Shown piece after piece: positions 34,281-42,752 of a DNA stretch of 53,150 nucleotides. Both the position numbers and the translations under genes were made by a program. Below the pieces are notes generated by a model. The model searched no databases. It was not told the origin of the DNA and saw only the letters and a program-made list of their open reading frames with translations. Source of the DNA: an uncultured Rhodospirillales bacterium (GTDB lineage Bacteria > Pseudomonadota > Alphaproteobacteria > Kiloniellales > Kiloniellaceae); assembly GCA_913060675.1 (NCBI GenBank), contig CAJXUS010000029.1, positions 1 to 53,150 of the forward strand, in the 5' to 3' direction. Every line of letters starts with the position of its first letter. Within the stretch, counting starts at the first letter, position 1.

Positions 34281-35984
34281 ATGCAAAAAACAAAAAAAGT
34301 GGGTTTTCGTATCGGGCATAGACTGATCGCTTTGATCATCGTCTCATCGCTCGGTCTCCTTGTTGTCGGGGGATTTTCACTCAACAGTCTCAGAAATGAT
34401 TTATTCCAGCAAAAACAACTGGAACTAAAACATATTATTGAATCTGCAATCAATTTATCAGATGGCTATTACAAACGAGCACAAGATGGCGAGATGTCTG
34501 AAGAAGTCGCCCAAAAAGCTGCTTTAACAGCGATCAACGGTATTCGGTATGGCGACGGTGATTATTTGTGGGTCAACGATATGAGCTCTGTCATGATCAT
34601 GCACTCTGTCAAACCCTCTCTTGATGGCAAAGACCTCAGTAAACTTGAAGATCCCAACGGAAAACTGATTTTCCCGGCCTTTATAAGTGCAATCAAAGCT
34701 TCAGCCACCAGTGGTGGGTATGTTGATTATCTTTGGCCCAAGCCTGGACAAGAAGACCCCGTAGAAAAGCTCTCCTATGTTCAACACTATAAAAATTGGG
34801 GTTGGGTTATAGGCACTGGCGTTTACATGGATGATTTCAATGCTGATTTACAAGGACAAACTCAGCTTCTGATCGGCATCATGGCTGCTGTTCTCATCAT
34901 CACCATTATTATATCAACATCTGTTACCCTTAGTATTACCAGTCCCCTCCGCCGCATGACCAAAGCCATGATGGACCTCGCAAATGGAGATATCCATACC
35001 GAGATCCCTCAGCCAAAATTTAATGATGAAATCAAGGACATGGCCGAAGCTATGGAAGTTTTCCATGGCAATGCGCTTGAAAGGGAACGCCTGCAACAAG
35101 AACAAGAACAACAACAACGCCGGGCACACGAAGAAAAACAGACGATGCTGGCAGAACTGGCAACTAACTTTGAACAATCCGTTGGCGCCCTCACCCAAAA
35201 AGTTGCCGATGCAGCCGTTCAATCCAGTGCTGGTGCCCAAGAAATGGCCGCTGTGGCAAGCGCCACATCGACAGAAGCCAGTGGCATTGTCGAAGTGTGC
35301 CAAGTCGCGTCCAGAAGTGTGAACGCGGTGACCAATGCGTCTCAACAACTCACGAGCTCAATAGAAGAAATTGATACCCGGGTTCAAGAATCATCTTCTG
35401 TAGCAACAGAAGCCGTATCACAGATCAAAAAAACCAATGAAGAAGTTGAAGGCCTATCCGAAGCTGCCCGTAAAATTGGGGATGTCGTGGGTCTTATTTC
35501 CGACATTGCAGAGCAGACCAATCTGTTGGCCCTGAATGCCACAATCGAAGCGGCACGCGCGGGAGAAGCAGGTAAAGGCTTTGCCGTTGTTGCCTCTGAG
35601 GTAAAATCGTTGGCTACTCAAACCGCAAAAGCGACCGAAGAAATATCAGAACAGGTTGCCTCTATGCAAAATGCGACGGGGTCAGCAGTTGATGCTATCA
35701 AGGGAATTCAAGATATTATCACTAAGATAGATGAGATATCCGGATCAATTTCTGAATCCGTCGGGCGTCAAAACCAGGCGACACACGATATTGCACAAAA
35801 TGTTCAGGAAGCCTCTTACAGTACAGGGCAGGTAACCGACACGGTTGATCGCGTCCGTAGTACAGCTGAAAATGCTAGTGCTGCCGCCCAAGCGGTCGAA
35901 GGTATGATTATTCAGATGACAGATCATGCCGATTTACTCGGTAAAGAAGTTGAAGCCTTTTTGAGCAAGGTTAGGGTTGCTTGA
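34281..35984 (+). CDS. Methyl-accepting chemotaxis protein with Cache sensor
   Basis: Membrane chemoreceptor of 567 residues. Order: TM1 (about 14-32), periplasmic single-Cache domain (about 35-190) with GDGDYLWVNDM and GGYVDYLWPKPG, TM2 (about 195-216), HAMP, then the coiled signalling domain with the tip [20 protein letters not shown] and flanking methylation helices. It lacks a C-terminal CheR-binding pentapeptide. Cache domains of this type (sCache_2) bind small carboxylates or related ligands in some receptors, but the ligand here is not readable. No che genes are near. Confidence 0.93.
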   Translation: MQKTKKVGFRIGHRLIALIIVSSLGLLVVGGFSLNSLRNDLFQQKQLELKHIIESAINLSDGYYKRAQDGEMSEEVAQKAALTAINGIRYGDGDYLWVNDMSSVMIMHSVKPSLDGKDLSKLEDPNGKLIFPAFISAIKASATSGGYVDYLWPKPGQEDPVEKLSYVQHYKNWGWVIGTGVYMDDFNADLQGQTQLLIGIMAAVLIITIIISTSVTLSITSPLRRMTKAMMDLANGDIHTEIPQPKFNDEIKDMAEAMEVFHGNALERERLQQEQEQQQRRAHEEKQTMLAELATNFEQSVGALTQKVADAAVQSSAGAQEMAAVASATSTEASGIVEVCQVASRSVNAVTNASQQLTSSIEEIDTRVQESSSVATEAVSQIKKTNEEVEGLSEAARKIGDVVGLISDIAEQTNLLALNATIEAARAGEAGKGFAVVASEVKSLATQTAKATEEISEQVASMQNATGSAVDAIKGIQDIITKIDEISGSISESVGRQNQATHDIAQNVQEASYSTGQVTDTVDRVRSTAENASAAAQAVEGMIIQMTDHADLLGKEVEAFLSKVRVA

Positions 35985-36010
35985 TCTCCACTCCTTAACC
36001 TTTGTTTGAT

Positions 36011-36047
36011 GAATAAGCCCCGGCAATCCCCCCGCTGGGGCTTATTC
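36011..36047 (+). terminator. Candidate terminator after chemoreceptor
   Basis: GAATAAGCCCC (36011-36021) and GGGGCTTATTC (36037-36047) are perfect 11-bp arms, 27 bases after the chemoreceptor stop. The T-run after it is weak (ttatt). Confidence 0.55.
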
Positions 36048-36086
36048 TTATCTAATGATCCGTTTCACTAAGCATGAGAAAATCTA

Positions 36087-36329
36087 CTAACGCCCATAAG
36101 ATCGATTGGACGACATGTGCTCGGCAAAGTCTTGGCCCCCAAGTAAGCCAATGAGGTGCGGAACCATTAAAACAATAACGATTAAGACCAGGAATTGAAT
36201 TGCGGTAGGGGAAACCCAGCGTATTGTCCCTGGCACTCTTGGTCGTTTTGACCACCACCCCGCAACGGCAATAATCACCGCGCCTGCCCCCATAATCAAA
36301 AGGGTGACAAATAAATCTGGTCCCGGCAT
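36087..36329 (-). CDS. Small two-helix membrane protein
   Basis: An 80-residue protein with two hydrophobic helices (about 8-26 and 44-63) around a short WWSKRPRVPGTIRWV loop, ending in a polar tail. Similar small proteins with a P-x-VPG linker are frequent in alphaproteobacteria, but no function is known. The start at 36329 is chosen at the first methionine of the conserved part; the open frame reaches 36422. The ribosome-binding site is weak. Confidence 0.55.
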   Translation of the reverse strand: MPGPDLFVTLLIMGAGAVIIAVAGWWSKRPRVPGTIRWVSPTAIQFLVLIVIVLMVPHLIGLLGGQDFAEHMSSNRSYGR

Positions 36330-36513
36330 CCGCCTACATACTCTCGCTAAAATAAACGACCAATATGAGAAGTGTTTTAGGGTCAGGACCCTAGCCTCTC
36401 TCATATTATACATTCTGAGCACCTCAGCTCATTGCACGATCTCAGTTACGGCTTGTGTCGTAAAATTTCAAGGGGTCTCTCATCGAACCATTTAAATCCG
36501 ACAAATCAAATCA

Positions 36514-36546
36514 CAAAAAAAGCGGCCAGAAAACCTGACCGCTTTA
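36514..36546 (-). terminator. Rho-independent terminator of the DUF2336 gene
   Basis: On the minus strand AAAGCGGTCAG pairs with CTGGCCGCTTT across a GTTTT loop (11 pairs, one G-T), followed by a run of seven T. It starts about 28 bases after the DUF2336 gene stop. Confidence 0.88.
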
Positions 36547-36573
36547 ATAATGCGTATATTCATCACCTAGAAG

Positions 36574-37683
36574 TTAAGCCGAATACTGTTGTAATTTTGT
36601 TACCAGATATTCAATTTCATTCGGACTTAATTCTTGGTCTGGAAGCTCAAACACAGTGAGCAGACGCTCGAGAAGCCGGCTGGCAAAGACTTCACGATCA
36701 TTCCCCTCTCCGATATATTCCATATCGCGATAGAGATTAATTGCCGCCTTCACAAAGGGGTAATAAGCCATCAACATCCCGGCTTTATTATAGAGGGATT
36801 TCAATCCAAGCTGACCATCGTCATGGATAAGTGCTTGAGCATTTGTCAGCTTAATACCGGCGAGTTCGGCCATCGAACATTCGAAAAACATCATGTCGCC
36901 AGAACAAAGCGCACGTAACACAAGCGAAGGCGTTAGCTTTCCACCCCGATGAAGCTGTTTGACCAATTTTTCGAGCTCTTCATGACTAGAACCCTCTTTC
37001 AAAAGAGAAACAGTAGCTCTCTCACGCACTTGCATGATTAAATTTGAGGCCTGGTCAAAATCAAGCTCGTGTCGGCTGACAATATAATGTCTTAGACGAT
37101 CCGAAAGCGTATTCATCAGTCGCTCTGAGACAGATGCAGGTAAAGAAGGACGACGAGAAAGAGAGCCCGCAACGACTTCGCTTTCGTTATATTCGCTCAT
37201 CACCCGCCCATAACCATTTTCGGTTATAGATGCACCCTCATTAGAAACCAGTTTGGCAACCGCATTTTCGTTCCCGGTATCGATTACCGCCTCAGAAACT
37301 GCTTCAGAGACATTTGCCCGTAAGGCAATCGCTTCTTGTTTGGCAGCGCCTTCTTTGGACAGAATATCAATGAGATCTTCATCAGTGAAGACATCTGAAA
37401 ATTTCAATATCGGAAGGGATACAGATTCAACATCTGCGGCCATGGCCAAGGCAATATCTCTTGGCAGATCATCTGCAACTTTCAAAGAATTAGAAAGTGC
37501 TTCTCGAACAACTATCTCTGCATCCTTAACCAGGGCACGAAAGATCTCTTCCGCCACGGCTTTTTCTTCTGTCGTAAAATCCTTCGCTTCGAAATGAGAT
37601 GCAACTTTAACCGTTGTCTCAGCACGCACAGCGGGTGAGGAATCTGCCAGAAGTTTGGCGACATCTTGCTGCGTTAGGCTCAT
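36574..37683 (-). CDS. DUF2336 domain protein
   Basis: A 369-residue soluble, largely alpha-helical protein of the DUF2336 family, common in alphaproteobacteria and built of HEAT-like repeats. It shows typical features such as the MSLTQQDVAKLLADSSP start, FSDVFTDEDLIDIL, the SLSRRPSLPASVSERLM segment and the C-terminal region with AALRDMEY-like pattern. Function unknown. ATG 37683 is chosen over the TTG at 37704 because GGAG lies just upstream. A strong terminator follows. Confidence 0.8.
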   Translation of the reverse strand: MSLTQQDVAKLLADSSPAVRAETTVKVASHFEAKDFTTEEKAVAEEIFRALVKDAEIVVREALSNSLKVADDLPRDIALAMAADVESVSLPILKFSDVFTDEDLIDILSKEGAAKQEAIALRANVSEAVSEAVIDTGNENAVAKLVSNEGASITENGYGRVMSEYNESEVVAGSLSRRPSLPASVSERLMNTLSDRLRHYIVSRHELDFDQASNLIMQVRERATVSLLKEGSSHEELEKLVKQLHRGGKLTPSLVLRALCSGDMMFFECSMAELAGIKLTNAQALIHDDGQLGLKSLYNKAGMLMAYYPFVKAAINLYRDMEYIGEGNDREVFASRLLERLLTVFELPDQELSPNEIEYLVTKLQQYSA

Positions 37684-37992
37684 AGCTCTCCAGCTTCTTT
37701 CCAACCGTTAATAACAGATACCCGAATGGTACACTGACTATTTCAGAATCTATTATCTGATTCTCCAGTTAATTCATGCTTAATAAAAAAATAAAATTTG
37801 AATTATTTTCAATCAATTATCTTATCATAATATTTCTGAATCACGAAGTTTTATACTTAAATCACAAAGGCTTACTTGAAGGTACACCTATATAAAGAGA
37901 AATCTAATTAATGAGTTAAGAAATTTAAGTGATAAAATTAATTACGCACATTGCTTTTTTTCCTCCCTCTCTGGTCTTAAGAAATTTCTTTT
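37684..37992. other. AT-rich intergenic region, no gene seen
   Basis: About 309 bp between the DUF2336 gene and the second orphan binding protein, both on the minus strand. It is very AT-rich. The only structure noted is a perfect 12-bp palindrome, AAGAAATTTCTT (37979-37990), just after the binding-protein stop. No RNA gene or ORF was recognised. Confidence 0.5.
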
Positions 37993-38802
37993 TTAAAAGA
38001 CTTCCAACAAATTATTTTGCCAACTTGGTAACCCATACCTTTGCATTATATTGGGTATTTGGCCTCTAAGAACAAGCTCAGACATCCTTTGGTCAAAGTG
38101 TTTCATGGCTTCCAGCACAAAGGCTCTCTGTTTGATATCAGGGGTAAAAGCCATATAAATATTAGCGCTTGAAACACATCCTGCAGGTTTTATTTTATCA
38201 GTAAGCTCGCGCTCTTGAAGCTCATAAACCGTGGAGTTGTAGGTAAAGATAAAACTATCTAGCCTATTTCGCTCTATCATATTGAAACTGTGCACTAAGT
38301 AGTTGGACCCATAGGGTGTGAAATAAAATTTATCTTTATGCTCGCTGATATAGGTATTCAATTCCTCTATTGAGGTATCAATCGCAATCCCAATTTTTTG
38401 ATTGCGCAGGGATTCCATTCCCTCGTATTTCCAACGCGAGCTTTCTTTTACAAAGAAACACATTTTTTGTGTTCCCACTTCTTGATGAGGATAAAGGAGA
38501 TCAGGGGCTTCGGGTTTTGCTGGTGATAAAAGAGCGTGAACTTTTCCAAGGCGGGTTAAACGGATAGCACGCGACCAAGAGTAAGCAACGACTTCAATGT
38601 CATAGGGACTATCTTTGAAGATTTCGTTTACAGTATCCAGAACATAACCCTTTTTATCTCCCTTGGGGCAAAGTTGTGGGCACCAGTCTATAGAAGCGAT
38701 ACGCAAGGTTTCAGCTCGAGTAGGAGAACTCTCGGCAGAGGCAATCAAGAGCCCCGCAAATCCCATAATCATCATAAGAATAAGTTTAGAAAAATATCCC
38801 AC
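37993..38802 (-). CDS. Orphan periplasmic amino-acid-type binding protein (SBP_bac_3)
   Basis: A roughly 269-residue secreted protein of the polar-amino-acid binding family. Signal peptide (LILMMIMGFAGLLIASAES region) then LRIASIDWCPQLCPKG, KGYVLDTVNEIF and AYSWSRAIRLTRLGKVHAL; the WSR motif is shared with the protein at 22875. Two cysteines (CPQLC) near the N-terminus could form a disulfide. GTG 38802 with GGAGG about four bases upstream is chosen; alternatives are GTG 38817 or ATG 38775. No transporter partner is adjacent. Confidence 0.82.
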   Translation of the reverse strand: MGYFSKLILMMIMGFAGLLIASAESSPTRAETLRIASIDWCPQLCPKGDKKGYVLDTVNEIFKDSPYDIEVVAYSWSRAIRLTRLGKVHALLSPAKPEAPDLLYPHQEVGTQKMCFFVKESSRWKYEGMESLRNQKIGIAIDTSIEELNTYISEHKDKFYFTPYGSNYLVHSFNMIERNRLDSFIFTYNSTVYELQERELTDKIKPAGCVSSANIYMAFTPDIKQRAFVLEAMKHFDQRMSELVLRGQIPNIMQRYGLPSWQNNLLEVF

Positions 38803-38914
38803 CAATCCTCCAGGCACGATAACACCACATCAAGACCTAAAACCTAAGATCTTGCCATAACCGTATTGTACCTCATAAGCAGGATAAATTATACCGCTTT
38901 GGGTTTAACCCCAA

Positions 38915-39619
38915 TCACCCCGTCATAAAGACATCATAGCGGGTGGATTTACCGATAATCTGATGCGATGGTTTTCGTATATTCTCCAAGGGGTCAGCTT
39001 TTACCGGCCACTTCAACACCACACGTTTTGTTGCAACCGACAATGCTGCTTTCATAAGCTCTTCAGCATCGGGATCTGCACCGACATAGCTTCTAAGCAC
39101 CCGCATTTCCTTCTTAACCAACGCCGTGGTCTTTCTTGCAGGATGCATGGGATCAACCACGACAACTTCTGGTGACATATCTTTTAAAAGTGCTTTGGCA
39201 TCACCAAAAAGCAAGGTCATACGTGAGATAATTTCTACGATGCGCTCATCAGCTTCACGGGCACGTTTCATACCCTCTTCAAGCATGGCATGCACTTCGG
39301 GAGAGCGTTCGATCAAAGTGACTTCCGCCCCAAGAGATGCCAAAAGAAAAGCATCGCGGCCAAAACCTGCCGTGGCATCAACAATTTGTGGCGTTCGCCC
39401 TTTGGTTAGGCCTGCTGCTTTTGGAAGCGCCTGCCCTCTACCACCGCCAAATCTCAGCCGATGCCCAACGGCCCCACCAACAAAATCACAAAAAAGAGCT
39501 TCTTCCAAATTTACTGAAAGATTTGGGCCTGGCTTATCTGCAGGATTATCGGCACGACTAATGGCAGGGGCTTGATTCTCACCCTTTTTTTTAACCCGTT
39601 CTTTTGCCGATCTTTTCAT
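38915..39619 (-). CDS. rsmJ: 16S rRNA m2G1516 methyltransferase RsmJ-like
   Basis: SAM-dependent methyltransferase of 234 residues, small-subunit rRNA guanine-N2 type. Motifs: LRFGGGRGQALPKAAGL, VDATAGFGRDAFLLASLGA (SAM motif I), LIERSP, VVVDPMHP, KKEMRVL and VVLKWPVKADPL, with the family tail GKSTRYDVF. An N-terminal basic stretch (KRSAKERVKKKG) of about 25 residues is extra. Placement in a mixed region gives no further clue. Confidence 0.88.
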   Translation of the reverse strand: MKRSAKERVKKKGENQAPAISRADNPADKPGPNLSVNLEEALFCDFVGGAVGHRLRFGGGRGQALPKAAGLTKGRTPQIVDATAGFGRDAFLLASLGAEVTLIERSPEVHAMLEEGMKRAREADERIVEIISRMTLLFGDAKALLKDMSPEVVVVDPMHPARKTTALVKKEMRVLRSYVGADPDAEELMKAALSVATKRVVLKWPVKADPLENIRKPSHQIIGKSTRYDVFMTG

Positions 39620-39726
39620 ACCCGCTAGTCTTTTACCCTAATGTCAGACAGGAAATAATCTCTACGCTATCCAGCCCGCAGGGTAAACTATTATCAGATC
39701 GAGATTATTCCGTCGGCCGCTATGGT

Positions 39727-39814
39727 CCTATTTGGTTGCCCCTTGAGCCCTATTTCGTTGCCCCTTGGGCCCTATTTCGTTGCCCCTTGGGCCCTATTTC
39801 GTTGCCCCTTGGGC
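39727..39814. repeat. Four tandem 22-bp repeats spanning the DUF302 gene end
   Basis: Units start at 39727, 39749, 39771 and 39793; the last three are identical, CCTATTTCGTTGCCCCTTGG plus GC, and the first has two changes. On the minus strand the unit encodes QGATK and the stop codon of the DUF302 gene, so the end of the gene has been amplified downstream. Each unit contains a short GCCC/GGGC dyad. It could be a slipped-strand tandem duplication or a simple downstream hairpin set. Confidence 0.85.
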
Positions 39815-40297
39815 GATGGCATCAAAGATAACATCCAGCTCTTTGGCCATGATATCCAAATCTTCAGAGTTATAGGGCGCAAAAACCGCAGAAGGTTTGC
39901 GATAGGTGAGATTGGTGGTGCCATCTTTGTTCTCGGTCAGGTAAAACCGGATCGGCGCTTCGATACCTGCAGGAATAGAGGCTGCGAGCATCCGCCGGGC
40001 AAAGTCATTGCGATAAACACCAACCACCATATTTCCAGGAATAGTAATGCCTTGCGCCGCAGCGCCCCCACTGGCCGTGGCACGGGTTACCAGACCCATT
40101 TTGTTCAGTTTGATGGCGTCTTTCAAATCAGCACTGAGTTCTTTGTAAGGTTTTTCGACCTTGATGCTTACCATGCCATCATAAGGATAGCCCTGATCCG
40201 CCATGGCGACCGAGAAACCACCCGCAACAACAGCACCGATCAGCAATGGTAACAGTTTGCTAAATAATCCAATTAAACCATAACGGTGTCTGATCAC
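39794..40297 (-). CDS. DUF302 family periplasmic protein
   Basis: A 167-residue secreted protein with a signal segment (LFSKLLPLLIGAVVAGGFS) followed by the DUF302 fold: GMVSIKVEKPYKELSADLK, then VVGVYRNDFARRML, APIRFYLTEN and TNLTYRKPSAVFAPYN. DUF302 proteins are small and of unknown function. The last six codons lie in the first of four tandem repeats that continue past the stop. A dyad AATAAT-GGA-ATTATT (40333-40347) lies about 35 bases upstream of the start. Confidence 0.82.
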   Translation of the reverse strand: MIRHRYGLIGLFSKLLPLLIGAVVAGGFSVAMADQGYPYDGMVSIKVEKPYKELSADLKDAIKLNKMGLVTRATASGGAAAQGITIPGNMVVGVYRNDFARRMLAASIPAGIEAPIRFYLTENKDGTTNLTYRKPSAVFAPYNSEDLDIMAKELDVIFDAIAQGATK

Positions 40298-40512
40298 GGG
40301 TTTTCTCCTCTGGGGTCGAGTATGGGATCGAAAATAATGGAATTATTCACTTGGGGATCAGCCCCTTGAGTAACAAGAGAAGAATTAAATCCCAATTATT
40401 AAAATATGAATCCAATAGCATCACAGGACTGAAGGCGGAACAATAGGCCTCACCACATCGTGATCTTCTTCAGGTATTTGTCACAGTCCAACCCTAGTTT
40501 TGAGACCGACCC

Positions 40513-41364
40513 CTATTTATCCTCGGTTACTCTTGGCGGGGTTCTCTTCACGACGTACTTGGAGAGAAACTCACGTATGCGAGTGCGTGTTTCCTTCCAA
40601 TTACAAAGCTCAGCCTTTGGAAATTGGTATTTAAGATCCCAACCTTCAAAGGTTGTTTTTGCGTTGCAAAAGAGATTGCTTTTAGCTGGGTCACAGTAAG
40701 CATAAAACCCATTCTGATCTTTCAGAACTTTTATAGCTTCTTTCATACTTAACTTTTGAATTTCTTTGGTAATCAAAGGATAAAAATGTTCACCTTCTGT
40801 AAAAGGATAAACATCCTTGTATTTTGGATCTGAAAAGATTGGATAAGAGCCATCATTATAAATTGTCAGATCACAGAATTGGCCGGACTTATTGTAACGA
40901 CCATTTAGGACTGGTCCGTAATTCGGCCCTGCGCCTGTAATCCCCGAGTAAATTTGTATAATAGTTTTTTTTGTGTCGAGTTCTGTGTGTGCTTGGTTAT
41001 AGGCCGTCATGTCTGGTATTAATTTTTCAGTTAACCTAAGCTGTGGTTCCATCGCCTCCAAGGTATAATAGTCAAGCTTCAACCCTATCTTCCACTGTGG
41101 TCCTCCATCTTGATTTTTCCCATAATAATACATATCAGAGGGAAAGGAGAAACTTATGCTTTCTCCAGTGGTCTGGTACTTATTTTTTCGAGTTGAGTTG
41201 TATTTGTGAAGAATGACTTCGACTGGGCCGTCCCCTAGATCAGATACGACAGAAGCGCCGATGCTTACAGGTACGGAATAAGGGTATTTGATGTAGTACC
41301 AAAGCTTATAACCGCCAACCGAGACGATTAAGAGACACAGCAATGTCAGAAATACGCGCTTCAA
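40513..41364 (-). CDS. Hypothetical membrane-anchored periplasmic protein
   Basis: A 283-residue protein with an N-terminal hydrophobic segment (VFLTLLCLLIVSVGGYKLWYY) that works as signal anchor, followed by a large soluble part with no recognised domain. The soluble part is rich in Tyr, Lys and Asn, with patterned segments such as GDGPVEVILHKYNS and CDLTIYNDGSYP, and carries four to five cysteines in the second half (FCDLTI, YCDPAKSNLFCNAK, ELCNWK) that could form disulfides. Function unknown; likely periplasmic-facing. Confidence 0.7.
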   Translation of the reverse strand: MKRVFLTLLCLLIVSVGGYKLWYYIKYPYSVPVSIGASVVSDLGDGPVEVILHKYNSTRKNKYQTTGESISFSFPSDMYYYGKNQDGGPQWKIGLKLDYYTLEAMEPQLRLTEKLIPDMTAYNQAHTELDTKKTIIQIYSGITGAGPNYGPVLNGRYNKSGQFCDLTIYNDGSYPIFSDPKYKDVYPFTEGEHFYPLITKEIQKLSMKEAIKVLKDQNGFYAYCDPAKSNLFCNAKTTFEGWDLKYQFPKAELCNWKETRTRIREFLSKYVVKRTPPRVTEDK

Positions 41365-41554
41365 ACCAATTCACCTCTTTCCTGTTTATTAAATAATATG
41401 AACAACCTAAGGGAGAGAAAAGGTCTTGTTGCAGAATCATTGGAAAAACGGCATAAACCCAGAGTCTGTTTGAAGAAATTATCTTATGATCTCTCGCGGA
41501 CAGTTTTATTTCTAGCCTTCCATAAATTGCCCAGAAAAAAGGGACTGCGTTATT

Positions 41555-42079
41555 ATGAGCATCGACCTAAAAGATCACATCCGGGAAGTTCCTGACTACC
41601 CAAAACCCGGCATTCTTTTTTATGATATCTCTACCCTTTTAGCTCACGCAGAGGCCTGGAACGAGACCATTGAACGCCTTGCTGTAATCATTGAAAAAGA
41701 AAAACCCGACGTGCTCGCCGGTATTGAATCTCGTGGTTTTCTCCTCGCGGCTCCTCTCGCCATGCGGTTAGGACTGGGCTTTATTATGGTCCGCAAAAAA
41801 GGAAAATTACCGGGTAAAACCGTGTCCTACACCTATGATCTCGAGTACGGCAGCGATACCATTGAAATTCAGGAAGACGCAATCAAACCTGGTCAGCGTG
41901 TTGTATTACTAGATGATCTCTTGGCAACTGGCGGAACAATGGAAGCTGCGGTTGCACTGTTGGGAAAAACCGGTGCTGATGTTCGCATGGCCGCTTGCAT
42001 CATAGAGCTGAACTTCCTGAAAGCCCGAGAAAGATTCAACGATCTCCCTATCACCACCCTGATCCAATACGACGACTAA
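41555..42079 (+). CDS. apt: Adenine phosphoribosyltransferase
   Basis: Salvage enzyme converting adenine and PRPP to AMP. It is 174 residues, normal length. The PRPP-binding motif [15 protein letters not shown] (116-130) is intact, as are the N-terminal [30 protein letters not shown] and the [12 protein letters not shown] flexible loop. ATG 41555 has an A/G-rich site about 11 bases upstream. It converges with the MOSC gene. Confidence 0.95.
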   Translation: MSIDLKDHIREVPDYPKPGILFYDISTLLAHAEAWNETIERLAVIIEKEKPDVLAGIESRGFLLAAPLAMRLGLGFIMVRKKGKLPGKTVSYTYDLEYGSDTIEIQEDAIKPGQRVVLLDDLLATGGTMEAAVALLGKTGADVRMAACIIELNFLKARERFNDLPITTLIQYDD

Positions 42080-42130
42080 ACACAAGATATCTATAAGGTC
42101 TATTGCAACAAGGTCCAAGATGGTGATTTG

Positions 42131-42679
42131 TTAGACCTTGTCTAACGGCGCATGCGGTAAAGGGGGGAGTTCAACGAGGATTTGATCCCCCGCCCTGACG
42201 ATCCCACCTTCGAGGATAATTGCCATCACACCCGATTTTCGGATCAGATTATGTGCTGCATCCCGGCCCAGCACCGCCTTCATCAAACCATCCTGATAAT
42301 CATCGAGTTGTTTGCAGGGATTACGTAAACCCGTAATCCAGATCACCGCGTTTGATCCAAGGCGCAGGATGGTTCCAACGGGCAGTGCGAGTAAATCAAT
42401 CCCCGTGGTTGTTATATTTTCCCCCATCACACCCGGGCCAACCTTGAAGCCAGCGGCAACAAGTTGCGCATGAAGTTCAGAGTGGATCAAATGAACCTGA
42501 CGAAGGTTTGGCTGACTTGGTCCCTTAGCAACCCGAGACCTGTGCTTAACCGTAACCCCACAGTGCGCATCGCCTCTGATCCCTTGCCCGGCAACAAGCT
42601 CGATGTGGCCCACCACAGGTTTGCTGAAATTATGCTCACCGCTCAGGCATGTAGCGATAACTTTTGTTTCGAATGGCAT
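42131..42679 (-). CDS. MOSC domain protein
   Basis: A 182-residue MOSC-domain protein, the C-terminal fold of molybdenum cofactor sulfurase, thought to bind sulfur or act in metal-sulfur transfer. Landmarks: KPVVGHIELVAGQGIRGDAH, VGPGVMGENITTTGIDLL, LPVGTILRLGS and the NPCKQLDDY segment with the conserved Cys. A close relative is the YiiM type. No molybdenum gene is nearby. Function of such stand-alone MOSC proteins is mostly unproven. Confidence 0.82.
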   Translation of the reverse strand: MPFETKVIATCLSGEHNFSKPVVGHIELVAGQGIRGDAHCGVTVKHRSRVAKGPSQPNLRQVHLIHSELHAQLVAAGFKVGPGVMGENITTTGIDLLALPVGTILRLGSNAVIWITGLRNPCKQLDDYQDGLMKAVLGRDAAHNLIRKSGVMAIILEGGIVRAGDQILVELPPLPHAPLDKV

Positions 42680-42752
42680 AAGATTGACGACCTACGGACT
42701 GGGAATAAGACTCAAATACTGTTGCGAGAAAAATACCTCTATTAGCTCCTTA

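Noticed and set aside
39727..39814. CRISPR or repetitive protein-coding array
   Set aside because: Units are contiguous with no spacers, and each contains the stop codon of the DUF302 gene.
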